From positions 593,214-657,213 of the forward strand of contig NZ_FMYX01000001.1 of assembly GCF_900102675.1 (NCBI RefSeq): DNA of 64,000 nucleotides, read 5' to 3'. Each line of letters starts with the position of its first letter. Within the stretch, counting starts at the first letter, position 1. Shown piece by piece: positions 26,642-35,731 of this stretch. This stretch comes from Pseudomonas guariconensis. Lineage in GTDB: Bacteria; Pseudomonadota; Gammaproteobacteria; Pseudomonadales; Pseudomonadaceae. The position numbers and the translations under genes are program-made. The notes below the pieces were generated by a model. That model searched no databases. It was not told the DNA's origin and saw only the letters and a list, made by a program, of their open reading frames with translations.

Positions 26642-27214
26642 ATGAGGCAGACGCTGTTAATCCTTACCGCGTTTTGCAGTGCATCGGCCTTGGCCCAACC
26701 TCCTGTGATCAACGACGCCACCATCGACAATTCCGGCGCGCAGTACCAGGGCAACTTCAGCCTCAACCAGGCAGCGGGCGACCTGCAGCAGCAGGCCAAC
26801 GCACGGGCCTTCGCCTATGGCCACGAGGCCAGCGCAACCACGCAGATCCGTCAGGGCCTGCAGTCAGTGGTCGATCCCAACATGGGGGCCCGAGCCAGCA
26901 TCCAGGGTAGCGCCTTCAGCCATGGCAGCGGCGCACTGGGCGTGAACCAGAGCGCAGGCGCCAGTACCCAACAAGCCAACGCACTGCGGATCAGCATCAG
27001 TGCGCATCCACAAGCCATCGACGACAGCGTCCTGCTGCAGCAGAACGTTGCGTTGATCAACAGCTCCGATCCAACCGATGCCTCTCCCGGCTATCGCCAG
27101 GTCACCACCGGTGACCAGGCCTTCACCGGTAGCCGTGGGGTCATTCAGTTGAATCAGAGCGCCGGGGTGGGAAACCAGACGGCAAACACCCTGAGCGTCC
27201 GGGTCGCTAACTGA
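26642..27214 (+). CDS. fapB: FapB, minor amyloid (nucleator) subunit
   Basis: 190 residues, signal peptide 1-19. It is built from Gln/Asn-rich repeats resembling those of FapC: FSLNQAAGDLQQQANARAFA, LGVNQSAGASTQQANALRIS and IQLNQSAGVGNQTANTLSVR. FapB is the minor fibre component that nucleates FapC. GGAGG lies 12 bases before the ATG, and it starts right after the fapA stop. Confidence 0.9.
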   Translation: MRQTLLILTAFCSASALAQPPVINDATIDNSGAQYQGNFSLNQAAGDLQQQANARAFAYGHEASATTQIRQGLQSVVDPNMGARASIQGSAFSHGSGALGVNQSAGASTQQANALRISISAHPQAIDDSVLLQQNVALINSSDPTDASPGYRQVTTGDQAFTGSRGVIQLNQSAGVGNQTANTLSVRVAN

Positions 27215-27262
27215 CCCAAACAGGTGGAACAACACTTAACCTAAAAAAGATGGAGAAACACC

Positions 27263-28750
27263 ATGAAACCCTCGATGGCACTCAAGCCTCTGGTTTTCGC
27301 AATTGCTGCGGTCATGGCTGTTGCTGCACAAGCGGATCAGAACGATCGGCGTGGACATGGCCACAATGGCCACCACAATCCTCCACCAAAACCTATCTAC
27401 ACCAGCGCCACTGCCAATGCTGAGGACACTCAACGAAGTACCAACAACTTCATCCTCAATGAAGGCACCATCAACGAAGCCGAAATGAGCAGCTCCGCCG
27501 GCGGCGCGAGCGGCAACGTCGGGATCAACGTGGCGGCCGGTAACGGCAACCAACAAGATAACGCGGCGGCCATCGCCAACACCGCGTCCGACAACTCCGC
27601 GCTCGACAACAGCTTCGTCTTCGGCGAGTCCGTGGCAACCGCCAGCGTCGATCAGCGCAGCAACAACAACACCGTCAAGAACTGGTCCACTCAAAGCTCC
27701 GCAGTCATGAGCGGCTCGGCAGACGGCAGCAGCGGCAACGTGGGTATCAACATCGCTGGTGGCGATCTGAATCAGCAAAAAAACACCATGGCCATTGCCA
27801 ACAACAGTGCGCCTATGGGTAACTCCACCGCCACCGCTACCGCCAACCAGAACGGCCCAGGCCTGACTGTCATCAACAAGGCAGACCGCACCTATCGGGT
27901 GGATACGCTGACCTACACCACCTCCAAGAGCGGTTCGTCCTCCAGTAGCGGCACGTTCGATTCCTCCATCGACAAGAGCTCCAGCTCGAGCTTCAGCGAG
28001 TCTGGGTCCAACAGCAGCAGTGCCAGCGGCTCCCACAGCAGCAGCGCCAGTGGCTCGAGCAGCATGACTGCCAGTGGCTCCCACAGCAGCAGTGCCAGCG
28101 GCTCCAACAACATGGCAGCCAACGGCTCCAACAGCTGGAATGCCAGTGGTTCGCACAACTCGAGCTCCAGCTCCTCGTCGAGTGCTTCGTTGAACGCGTC
28201 GCTGGATGCTTCGGCCAGTGCTGACGCCACCAGCACCAGCACGTTCGGTCCATTCGTACGGACTCGTAGCGAAAGCTTCGACGGTTCGCTTAACGCCAAC
28301 CTCGACGTGAACGTCGACACCTCGCACGACCAGTCGCATGAGTCGGCGTTCGACAAGTCGTTCGATTCGTCGTTCGACAAGTCGTTCAGCTCCTCGTATG
28401 ACCGCACCCGCGACTCTTCCTACGAGAAAGCTCGCGACTCTTCGTACGACAAGTCGCGCGAATCGGCGTGGGAAAAAGCGAACGCTTCGGCCTACGAGAA
28501 AGCCGGCGAAAAAGCCTCGCAATCTTCGGACACCATCTCGAAGAGCTACAGCGAGTCTAGCGAGTACGCGCTGAGCAACACCGTGTCGTTCCAAGTGCTG
28601 ACCCCGACCGGCTGGGCCAACCCTGTGACCAACACCGCAACCCTCAGTGGTTCGGTCAATGGCGGCAGCGGCAACCTGGGCGTCAACGTGGCAGCCGGTG
28701 TGGGCAACCAGCAAAGCAACTCGCTGGCCATCTCCAACACCTCGATGTAA
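27263..28750 (+). CDS. fapC: FapC, major functional amyloid subunit with an extended Ser-rich linker
   Basis: 495 residues, much longer than the roughly 250-340 residues of commonly studied FapC proteins. Signal peptide 1-24, then a His-rich stretch. Three amyloid repeats are seen: R1 about 50-107, R2 about 125-182 and R3 about 435-494, each with a GNxGxNxAxGxxNQQ core. Between R2 and R3 lies a linker of about 250 residues. Its first part is Ser/Gly (repeats of SGSHSSSA type, 245-300). Its last part (355-420) repeats a six- to seven-residue unit such as FDKSFDS and SYEKARDS. FapC forms the extracellular amyloid fibre of the biofilm matrix. Confidence 0.92.
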   Translation: MKPSMALKPLVFAIAAVMAVAAQADQNDRRGHGHNGHHNPPPKPIYTSATANAEDTQRSTNNFILNEGTINEAEMSSSAGGASGNVGINVAAGNGNQQDNAAAIANTASDNSALDNSFVFGESVATASVDQRSNNNTVKNWSTQSSAVMSGSADGSSGNVGINIAGGDLNQQKNTMAIANNSAPMGNSTATATANQNGPGLTVINKADRTYRVDTLTYTTSKSGSSSSSGTFDSSIDKSSSSSFSESGSNSSSASGSHSSSASGSSSMTASGSHSSSASGSNNMAANGSNSWNASGSHNSSSSSSSSASLNASLDASASADATSTSTFGPFVRTRSESFDGSLNANLDVNVDTSHDQSHESAFDKSFDSSFDKSFSSSYDRTRDSSYEKARDSSYDKSRESAWEKANASAYEKAGEKASQSSDTISKSYSESSEYALSNTVSFQVLTPTGWANPVTNTATLSGSVNGGSGNLGVNVAAGVGNQQSNSLAISNTSM

Positions 28751-28760
28751 CTGCGACCTG

Positions 28761-28782
28761 GAGGCCCCCTACGGGGGGCCTC
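28761..28782 (+). terminator. intra-operon hairpin between fapC and fapD
   Basis: GAGGCCCCC and GGGGGCCTC form a strong stem with a TACG loop, ten bases after the fapC stop and followed by TTCC. It probably stops part of transcription and protects the fapC message, so that the subunit is made in excess over the export genes. Confidence 0.7.
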
Positions 28783-28815
28783 TTCCTAACCAGAAATGCA
28801 AAGGGGGCGTGGGAC

Positions 28816-29496
28816 ATGCGTATTTTCGCCTTGGCGTTGTTGCTGTGCGTGACCAGCGTGGGTGAGGCTGCCCAGATGCCGCTGTCGGTCCTGCCAGGCG
28901 GCGCAGTGATCTACAAACCCATCCAAAGCATTCGCGAACGCAAGTTCGCCGACCTGGTGCAACAGAAAACCGACTTCAGTTGCGGCGCCGCGGCGCTGGC
29001 GACCATCCTGCGTCAGGCCTACTGGCTGGACGTCGATGAACAACAGATCATCGAGGGCATGCTCGCCCACGCCGACCAGGACCTGGTCCGGGTGCAGGGC
29101 TTCTCGATGCTCGACATGAAGCGCTACGTGGAAAGCCTCGGCATGCGCGCCCGCGGCTACCGAGTGGCCCCCGACACCCTGAACAGCATCCGCATTCCGG
29201 TGGTCGTGTTGATGGACATCCGGGGCTACAAGCACTTCGTGGTCATGCAGAAGGTCGACAGGGGTTGGGTCTACATCGGCGACCCGGTACTGGGCCACAA
29301 ACGCTTCACGGTCGAAGATTTCCTTAAGGGCTGGAACGGCATCATCTTCGCCGTCATCGGCCAGGGGTATGACAAGAACAACATCCTGCTCGACCCGCCG
29401 CTGCCGCTGAGCGCCAAGAATCGCGTCAGCAATTTCACCCCTGTGCAGGACGCGGAGTTGATGGACTTTGGCTTTATCCAAAGCGACTTCTTCTAA
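28816..29496 (+). CDS. fapD: FapD, C39-like cysteine protease
   Basis: 226 residues with a signal peptide (1-19). It is a papain-fold C39 peptidase: Cys56 in KTDFSCGAAALAT, His140 in GYKHFVVMQKV and Asp156 in YIGDPVLG form the triad. FapD acts in the periplasm and is required for fibre secretion. GGGGGCGTGGGAC precedes the ATG. Confidence 0.9.
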   Translation: MRIFALALLLCVTSVGEAAQMPLSVLPGGAVIYKPIQSIRERKFADLVQQKTDFSCGAAALATILRQAYWLDVDEQQIIEGMLAHADQDLVRVQGFSMLDMKRYVESLGMRARGYRVAPDTLNSIRIPVVVLMDIRGYKHFVVMQKVDRGWVYIGDPVLGHKRFTVEDFLKGWNGIIFAVIGQGYDKNNILLDPPLPLSAKNRVSNFTPVQDAELMDFGFIQSDFF

Positions 29497-29528
29497 ATCA
29501 GAATGGGCATGACGCTCCGGGAGCTCCC

Positions 29529-30272
29529 ATGAAGACTTCAACCTGGCTGGTCGCCGCTTGCCTGGCGGCCGCCCTGCCGACCCAAGCCGAGACGTTCAAA
29601 CCTATCGAGCTCAAGGACCAGGAACTGGCCAACCTGCGAGGTCGGTACGTGATGCCGGGGCGGATCGTCAGCTTCGGCATCGTCATGACCAGCACCTGGC
29701 AGAACGCCAACGGCGAGGTGATCGGCGCGACCTCCGCGATGCAGATCCAGCAATCGACCATCAAGCCGCAGTTCTACGTGTCACTGATCAACGAAAAAGG
29801 CACCGGTACCTCCCAGCCCAAGAGCAATGGCACAGGCACAGTCACCGGTGGCAGCGGGCTCAACACCACCGAAGGCGTGACCCAGGTGGTGCGGGCCGCC
29901 GGTGACTTCAACACCGCCCACAACAATGTCGCCATCAACGTGACCAGGGGCGACAAGGCCCCCAGCGGCACACCCCAGGGGCAGGCCCTTGCCAATGGCT
30001 CCACGCTGCTCGGCAGCAACGGCGCGGGAACGCTGAATGTCTCCTCCTCCGGCAGCGGCGTGCAGATGAACATCGTCGCCAACAACAACCAGGGCAACAC
30101 CTTCCAACGCATTGGCCAGGGCGGCCTGATGCAGAACACCACGTTGCTCGGCTCAAGCAACCGCGTCAGCAACCTGACCTCGTTCAATGTCGTGCTGCGA
30201 GAGGCCCCTGCGGCCGGCTCGATGAACGTCAATCTGGACCAACTTAAAGGCCTCCGTGGTCTTGGATACTGA
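29529..30272 (+). CDS. fapE: FapE, minor fibre-associated protein
   Basis: 247 residues with a signal peptide (1-20, ending PTQA). The start FKPIELKDQELANLRGRYV and the end NVNLDQLKGLRGLGY are typical of FapE, which is found as a minor part of purified fibres. The middle is Asn/Gly/Thr-rich. It follows fapD by 32 bases with GGGAGCTCCC before the ATG. Confidence 0.88.
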   Translation: MKTSTWLVAACLAAALPTQAETFKPIELKDQELANLRGRYVMPGRIVSFGIVMTSTWQNANGEVIGATSAMQIQQSTIKPQFYVSLINEKGTGTSQPKSNGTGTVTGGSGLNTTEGVTQVVRAAGDFNTAHNNVAINVTRGDKAPSGTPQGQALANGSTLLGSNGAGTLNVSSSGSGVQMNIVANNNQGNTFQRIGQGGLMQNTTLLGSSNRVSNLTSFNVVLREAPAAGSMNVNLDQLKGLRGLGY

Positions 30273-30318
30273 TCTACGCTCAGTCTCATCGAATGCAGTC
30301 AGAAGGGACGGCTAACCC

Positions 30319-31599
30319 ATGCACCGTTTGTTGACGCTAAGAGCTATCGTTTGTTTGAGTACCCTGACCCCGGCCACCCTGCTGCAGGCAGCAACCGATC
30401 CTCAGGTCGAAGCACTGAAACAGGAGCTGATGGCGCTCAAGGAGCGCTACGAAGCACAACAGCACGCATTGATGGTGCTGGAGCAACGGCTGCGTCAGGT
30501 CGAAGAGGCACCACCGGCCCCGGCCCCGCGGCGCCTGACCAAGTCGCCCGCCGAGGGCGTCAAGGGCAGCCAGACCGTCGCCTCCGGCGCGCCTGGCACC
30601 ACCGGCAGCTCCTACGGGCAATCGCTACAGGACAACTCCGAGCCTGCGCAGAGTGTTTCCAACCTGTATGACGAGGCCAGCGGCTTCTTCGGCGGAGGCA
30701 AGTTCAGCTTCGAGACGGGCATCACCTATACCCACTACGACACGCGGGCCCTGACCCTCAACGGGTTCCTGGCGCTGGACTCGATCTTCCTGGGCAACAT
30801 CAACATCGACCGCATCAAGGCGGACAACTGGACCTTGGACCTGACCGGCCGCTACAACCTGGATCAACGCTGGCAGTTCGACATAAACGTGCCCATTGTC
30901 TATCGCGAGTCCACTTACTCCTCCGGTGGCGCTGGCGGCGCCGCCGGGGTCACCTCGGACGATTCGGTAACCCGCGACCCGACCATCGGCGACGTCAACT
31001 TCGGCATCGCCTACAAGTTCCTCGACGAGTCGGAAACCTGGCCCGACGCCGTCGCAACCCTGCGGGTGAAGGCCCCGACCGGCAAGGACCCATACGGCAT
31101 CAAGCTGATCCAGAGCCCGGGCAACGACAACCTGGCGGTGCCCGAGGATCTGCCGACCGGCAATGGTGTCTGGTCGATCTCGCCTGGCATATCGTTGGTC
31201 AAGACCTTCGACCCGGCGGTGCTGTTCGCCAGCTTGCAATACACCTACAACATGCAGGACTCGTTCAGCGACATCAGCCCGCAGGTGGGCACAAAGGTCA
31301 AAGGCGATGTGAAACTCGGTGATTCGTGGCAGATCGGCGGTGGTATCGCGTTTGCCCTGAACGAAAAGATGAGCATGTCGTTCTCGTTCACCGATCAGTT
31401 CTCCAGTAAAAGCAAGATCAAGCCCGATGGCGGCGATTGGCAGTCGATCTCAAACAGCGACTACAACGCCGCGAACTTCAACATCGGCATGACCTTCGCG
31501 GCCACCAACAACCTGACCATTGTCCCGAACCTTGCCATCGGCCTGACCGACGATGCACCGGACTTCTCGTTCAGCCTCAAGTTTCCCTATTACTTCTGA
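30319..31599 (+). CDS. fapF: FapF, outer-membrane amyloid secretion pore
   Basis: 426 residues. Signal peptide 1-24; a coiled-coil segment follows ([20 protein letters not shown]) and then a linker with Ala/Pro/Ser. From about residue 120 it is a beta-barrel ending in Phe (FSLKFPYYF), as expected for BAM-inserted porins. FapF forms a trimeric pore gated by an N-terminal helical plug and exports Fap subunits. Last gene of the operon. Confidence 0.92.
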   Translation: MHRLLTLRAIVCLSTLTPATLLQAATDPQVEALKQELMALKERYEAQQHALMVLEQRLRQVEEAPPAPAPRRLTKSPAEGVKGSQTVASGAPGTTGSSYGQSLQDNSEPAQSVSNLYDEASGFFGGGKFSFETGITYTHYDTRALTLNGFLALDSIFLGNINIDRIKADNWTLDLTGRYNLDQRWQFDINVPIVYRESTYSSGGAGGAAGVTSDDSVTRDPTIGDVNFGIAYKFLDESETWPDAVATLRVKAPTGKDPYGIKLIQSPGNDNLAVPEDLPTGNGVWSISPGISLVKTFDPAVLFASLQYTYNMQDSFSDISPQVGTKVKGDVKLGDSWQIGGGIAFALNEKMSMSFSFTDQFSSKSKIKPDGGDWQSISNSDYNAANFNIGMTFAATNNLTIVPNLAIGLTDDAPDFSFSLKFPYYF

Positions 31600-31607
31600 T
31601 GACAGCC

Positions 31608-31624
31608 GGGGTGCCCAGCACCCC
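31608..31624 (+). terminator. hairpin at the end of the fap operon
   Basis: GGGGTGC and GCACCCC pair perfectly around CCA nine bases after the fapF stop. Only a weak T stretch follows (ATCCTTT). Confidence 0.5.
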
Positions 31625-31769
31625 AATGCCATCCTTTATGCAATCTTTTGTAATGAGTCTGCAGGCCGCGCCACGCCTTGCCCTCTGTCCGCAAGCCCTG
31701 TCCAGCGCCGAACGCCTGTTATCATGGAGCACACTTGAGTGACTGTTTCATGACAAGAAGGAAGTCTTT

Positions 31770-33926
31770 GTGAAGAACATACTCGGTCATCCCCGTGCCC
31801 GACTGCTCGCCTTGGCAGTCCTGGTGCTGGTGATCCCACTGGGTACAAGGGCCTTGCTCGGCTGGTCCAACCCCTTCGGCTACCTGTCCGATATCGCGGT
31901 CGCAAGCCTGTTGGTGCTATTCCTGCATCGTCGCGCCTGGTGGCTGGCGCTGCCCGTACTGCTGATCTGGGGCGCCTTGTTGGTGGCTTCGGCAGAGCTG
32001 GTGAGCGCAGTCGGTCGACTACCCAACAGCGCAGACCTCACCTACCTGTTCGATCCGCAGTTCATGGAAAATTCAACCGGCGGCGCCCTGGCCCACGCCT
32101 GGCTGCCCTGGCTGTTGCTCGCCGGGTTGCTGGTCTGGTTGATCAGCGCCTGGCGCAGCCGTGGCCTGCGGGGCACGCCCCTGCCGCGCAAGGCCTGGGC
32201 CATTCCCGTCGTGCTGCTGGGCCTGCATTGGGCCGGCCAGCATCTGATCCCCTCCGACGCCGACCAATGGCGCCAGTACAACCTACCCCACCAGCTATTG
32301 ACCGCCGCAGTGGGCAACGTGCAGCGCGCCACCTCCAGCGCCTTGGGCAACGAGCAACCCGTGCCCGTGCTGCCCATCGCCGGCCTGACCCAGTCGGACC
32401 TCAACGGGCGCAAGCTGCTGGACGCGCCGGGCAAGGCCCGCAACGTGCTGGTGATTGCCCTGGAAGGCATCCCTGGCGCCTATGTACGGGCCAACCGTCA
32501 AGCCCTGCACAGCCATTTTGACGAAGAGCTCATGCCCAACCTCAGCCGCTGGGCGGAGCGAGGCATGAACACGCCCGATTATGTCCTGCATACCCACCAG
32601 ACGATCCGCGGCCTGTACGCCCTGCTCTGCGGCGATTACGACAAGCTCGCCAACGGCACGCCCAAAGGCATGGAGCTGCTGACCCAGGACCTGCGCAACC
32701 AGGCATGCCTGCCGGCGCAGCTGCGCCAGGCCGGCTTCAGCACCCATTACCTGCAAGGTGCTGGCCTGCGCTTCATGGCCAAGGACCGGATCATGCCGCA
32801 CATCGGCTTCGGGTCAGTGCATGGCCAGGAGTGGTTCACCAACAAGAACTACCTGCATTTCCCTTGGGGCAAGGACGATCGCGCCTTCTTCGAAGGTGCC
32901 CAGAAGTACGTCGCCAAGCTGCGCAAGCAAAAGCAGCCCTGGATGCTCACCCTGCTGACCGTCGGCACCCATCAGCCCTATTCAGCGCCGGAGCGCTACC
33001 TGCAGCGCTACGACACCGCCAAGCAGGCGGCAGTGGCCTACCTGGATGATGCCCTGGGCGCTTTCCTCGACAACCTCGAGCGCCAGGGCGTGCTCAAGGA
33101 CACCCTGGTGGTCATCACCTCCGATGAGTCCCACGGTATCGATGGCGTACGCCTGGCCTCTTCATGGGGGTTCAATCTGACGTTGGCACCGGAACAGGCC
33201 CAACTGCCGCGCCTCAAGCAAGGCACCTACGGCCATGTGGACCTCGCCACGTCCCTGCTCGACTACTTCGCCTTGCCCATCCCGGCCGCCTTGAGCGGAC
33301 GCTCGCTGTTCCGCGATTACGACACGGGGCGCGAAATGATCTCCTACACCAACGGCATGCTCCGCTATCACGACGGTCACGGCACCCTGACCGAGTGCGA
33401 CTTCCAGGAGCGTTGCCGCCGTTACGCAAGCCAAGGTTTCATTGCCGACCATGCCCAGTACCTGGGCCGGGGCAACGAGATCGCAGGCCAGCAGCTCACT
33501 GCCCTGGCCAACACGCTGGACCAATCGCTGCTGCAAACCCCGCTCAATCTGCGCTACCAGTTTGGTGGCCCGGCAGCCATCACCTTGCACAAGCGCATCC
33601 GCGATGACTGGGCCGACAACCTCATCGGTGCTCAGTACCTGGAAATGCCCCAGGGCACCCATACCCGTGTACGCGTGAAGGTGCGCTCGCTCGACCCGAA
33701 ACACGACGCCTACATCCAACTCAAGGCCAAGGAATTCGAGCAGGATGTGCCGTTGGGATTGCCCGAGGAAATCATCGTTACAGCCGATCAGCCGCTGGAG
33801 CTGGAATTCGGTTTCGACAACCCGTCGGTGCGAAAGGCGTTTTCGTTCCACCTGTTGGGTTATGGCGGGGGCAAGGTCGAGGTCAGTGACTTCAGTGTGG
33901 TCACCGGCTTTGCCGGTGGCGGTTGA
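31770..33926 (+). CDS. LTA synthase-like membrane sulfatase-fold phosphotransferase
   Basis: 718 residues. Four to five membrane helices occupy the first ~165 residues, followed by a periplasmic sulfatase-fold domain. The catalytic Thr region is VLHTHQTIRGLYALLCGDYD after ARNVLVIALEGIPG, and the later metal ligands are in VVITSDESHG. This resembles phosphoglycerol transferases (LtaS, OpgB/MdoB) that decorate surface or periplasmic glycans. A ~150-residue C-terminal extension of beta character is unusual. The GTG start has AAGGAAG upstream. It lies 170 bases after fapF on the same strand, so a link to matrix production is possible but not proven. Confidence 0.8.
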   Translation: MKNILGHPRARLLALAVLVLVIPLGTRALLGWSNPFGYLSDIAVASLLVLFLHRRAWWLALPVLLIWGALLVASAELVSAVGRLPNSADLTYLFDPQFMENSTGGALAHAWLPWLLLAGLLVWLISAWRSRGLRGTPLPRKAWAIPVVLLGLHWAGQHLIPSDADQWRQYNLPHQLLTAAVGNVQRATSSALGNEQPVPVLPIAGLTQSDLNGRKLLDAPGKARNVLVIALEGIPGAYVRANRQALHSHFDEELMPNLSRWAERGMNTPDYVLHTHQTIRGLYALLCGDYDKLANGTPKGMELLTQDLRNQACLPAQLRQAGFSTHYLQGAGLRFMAKDRIMPHIGFGSVHGQEWFTNKNYLHFPWGKDDRAFFEGAQKYVAKLRKQKQPWMLTLLTVGTHQPYSAPERYLQRYDTAKQAAVAYLDDALGAFLDNLERQGVLKDTLVVITSDESHGIDGVRLASSWGFNLTLAPEQAQLPRLKQGTYGHVDLATSLLDYFALPIPAALSGRSLFRDYDTGREMISYTNGMLRYHDGHGTLTECDFQERCRRYASQGFIADHAQYLGRGNEIAGQQLTALANTLDQSLLQTPLNLRYQFGGPAAITLHKRIRDDWADNLIGAQYLEMPQGTHTRVRVKVRSLDPKHDAYIQLKAKEFEQDVPLGLPEEIIVTADQPLELEFGFDNPSVRKAFSFHLLGYGGGKVEVSDFSVVTGFAGGG

Positions 33927-33979
33927 ATCACCTCCAAGAAGCCCCCACCCCGTCGGTGGGAGCAGTCTCAGATCGTGAT

Positions 33980-33998
33980 GGGGCTGCTGGACAGCCCC
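33980..33998. terminator. hairpin between convergent genes
   Basis: GGGGCTG and CAGCCCC pair around CTGGA, eight bases beyond the pgm stop on the minus strand. Neither side has a clean U-run. Confidence 0.45.
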
Positions 33999-34006
33999 GC
34001 TGTCCA

Positions 34007-35644
34007 TCAGGCGATTGCCGAATCCACCAACACCTGCGCTTCCTGCACCAGGCGCTGAAGGTGCGCTTCATCGATGAAGCTCTCAGCGTAGATCTTGTAG
34101 ATGTCTTCGGTACCGGACGGCCGCGCTGCAAACCAACCGTTGGCCGTCATCACCTTCAGACCGCCAATGGCCTGGCCATTGCCTGGCGCATGGCTGAGGA
34201 TCTGTTCGATCGGCTCGCCGGCGAGCTCGGTGGAGGTCACCTGCTCGGGCGCCAGCTTGCTCAACAGTGCCTTCTGCCGGGCATCGGCCTTGGCTTCCAC
34301 ACGCGTCGCGTACGGCTTGCCCAAGGCCTCGGTCAAGTCGGCATAGGCCTGGCTTGGATTACGGCCGGTACGGGCGGTCATTTCCGCAGCCAGCAACGCC
34401 GGAATCAGACCATCCTTGTCGGTGGCCCAGACCGTGCCGTCCTTGCGCAGGAACGAAGCACCGGCACTCTCCTCACCACCAAAGCCGAGCGAACCGTCGA
34501 ACAGGCCCTGGGCAAAGAACTTGAAGCCCACCGGCACTTCGTACAGCTCACGGCCCAAACGAGCGGTCACGCGGTCGATCAGGCCGCTGCTGACGACAGT
34601 CTTGCCCACCGCCGCATCGCTGCGCCACAGCGGGCGATGACGGAACAGGTAATCGATGGCCACGGCCAGGTAATTGTTCGGTTGCAGCAAGCCATCGGGA
34701 GTGACGATGCCATGGCGGTCATGGTCCGGGTCGCAGGCGAAGGCCACGTCGAAGCGCTCGCGCAGACCGATCAGGCCTTGCATGGCATGGGGCGAAGAGG
34801 GGTCCATGCGGATCTGGCCATCCCAGTCGACGGTCATGAAACGGAACGTTGGGTCGACCTCGGTGTTGACCACGTCCAGATCCAGACGGTAGTGCTCGGC
34901 GATCGCCTGCCAGTAGCGCACCCCTGCCCCGCCTAGCGGGTCGACAGCCAGGCGCAGCTTGGCAGCGCGGATGACGTCGAAGTCGATGACGTTCTCAAGA
35001 TCCGCCACATAGCGGCCTACATAGTCGTAACGCTGAGTGGTGGCGGCCTGCAGGGCCTGGGCATGGTCCATGCGCTTGACGCCGGCAAGACCTGCGGCCA
35101 ACAGTTCGTTGGCCTTGGCTTCGATCCACTTGGTCACGTCGCTGTCGGCCGGGCCGCCATTGGGCGGGTTGTACTTGAAACCACCGCTTTGCGGCGGGTT
35201 GTGCGACGGCGTGATGACCACGCCATCGGCAAGACCCTGCTGGCGGCCACGGTTATGGCAGAGAATGGCATGGGACACGGCCGGAGTCGGTGTGTACTCA
35301 TCGTCCTTGGACAGCATCACCTGCACGCCGTTGGCGGCGAGTACTTCCAAGGCGCTGGCTGCGGCCGGAGCCGACAGCGCATGGGTATCGGCGCCGACGA
35401 ACAACGGGCCATCGATGCCTTTTTCCTGGCGATACAGGCAGATGGCCTGTGTGATGGCCAGTACGTGATCTTCATTGAAGCTCAGTTCCAGCGACGTGCC
35501 CCGGTGCCCTGAGGTGCCGAAGGCCACACGCTGAGCCGCCACCGCGGCATCGGGACGTCCGGTGTAGTAGGCGGTGAGCAGGCGGGGGATATCGACCAGC
35601 ACGCTGGCCGGAGCCGGCTTGCCTGCCAAAGGACTGAGCGTCAT
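34007..35644 (-). CDS. pgm: phosphoglucomutase (alpha-D-glucose phosphate-specific)
   Basis: 545 residues, the length of the E. coli Pgm type. The phosphoserine loop is [14 protein letters not shown] near residue 147. The metal loop is [12 protein letters not shown] and the sugar-binding loop [13 protein letters not shown]. It interconverts glucose-1-phosphate and glucose-6-phosphate, feeding UDP-glucose and glycogen or trehalose synthesis. It is a monocistronic gene convergent with the LTA-synthase-like gene. Confidence 0.95.
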   Translation of the reverse strand: MTLSPLAGKPAPASVLVDIPRLLTAYYTGRPDAAVAAQRVAFGTSGHRGTSLELSFNEDHVLAITQAICLYRQEKGIDGPLFVGADTHALSAPAAASALEVLAANGVQVMLSKDDEYTPTPAVSHAILCHNRGRQQGLADGVVITPSHNPPQSGGFKYNPPNGGPADSDVTKWIEAKANELLAAGLAGVKRMDHAQALQAATTQRYDYVGRYVADLENVIDFDVIRAAKLRLAVDPLGGAGVRYWQAIAEHYRLDLDVVNTEVDPTFRFMTVDWDGQIRMDPSSPHAMQGLIGLRERFDVAFACDPDHDRHGIVTPDGLLQPNNYLAVAIDYLFRHRPLWRSDAAVGKTVVSSGLIDRVTARLGRELYEVPVGFKFFAQGLFDGSLGFGGEESAGASFLRKDGTVWATDKDGLIPALLAAEMTARTGRNPSQAYADLTEALGKPYATRVEAKADARQKALLSKLAPEQVTSTELAGEPIEQILSHAPGNGQAIGGLKVMTANGWFAARPSGTEDIYKIYAESFIDEAHLQRLVQEAQVLVDSAIA

Positions 35645-35731
35645 GCAAGAACCTCGAGTTCAACAGGATGTTGGTGTTGGAACACGCAGTGTACTGGGAG
35701 TTGCAACGCCGTGCGATGGGGCCTGCGCGGT

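Noticed and set aside
28000..28520. Possible CRISPR or tandem-repeat array
   Set aside because: The repeats are codon-level repeats inside fapC with varying units and no spacers.
27236..28714. 492-residue open frame on the minus strand
   Set aside because: It is antisense to fapC; its repeats only mirror the Ser-rich linker.
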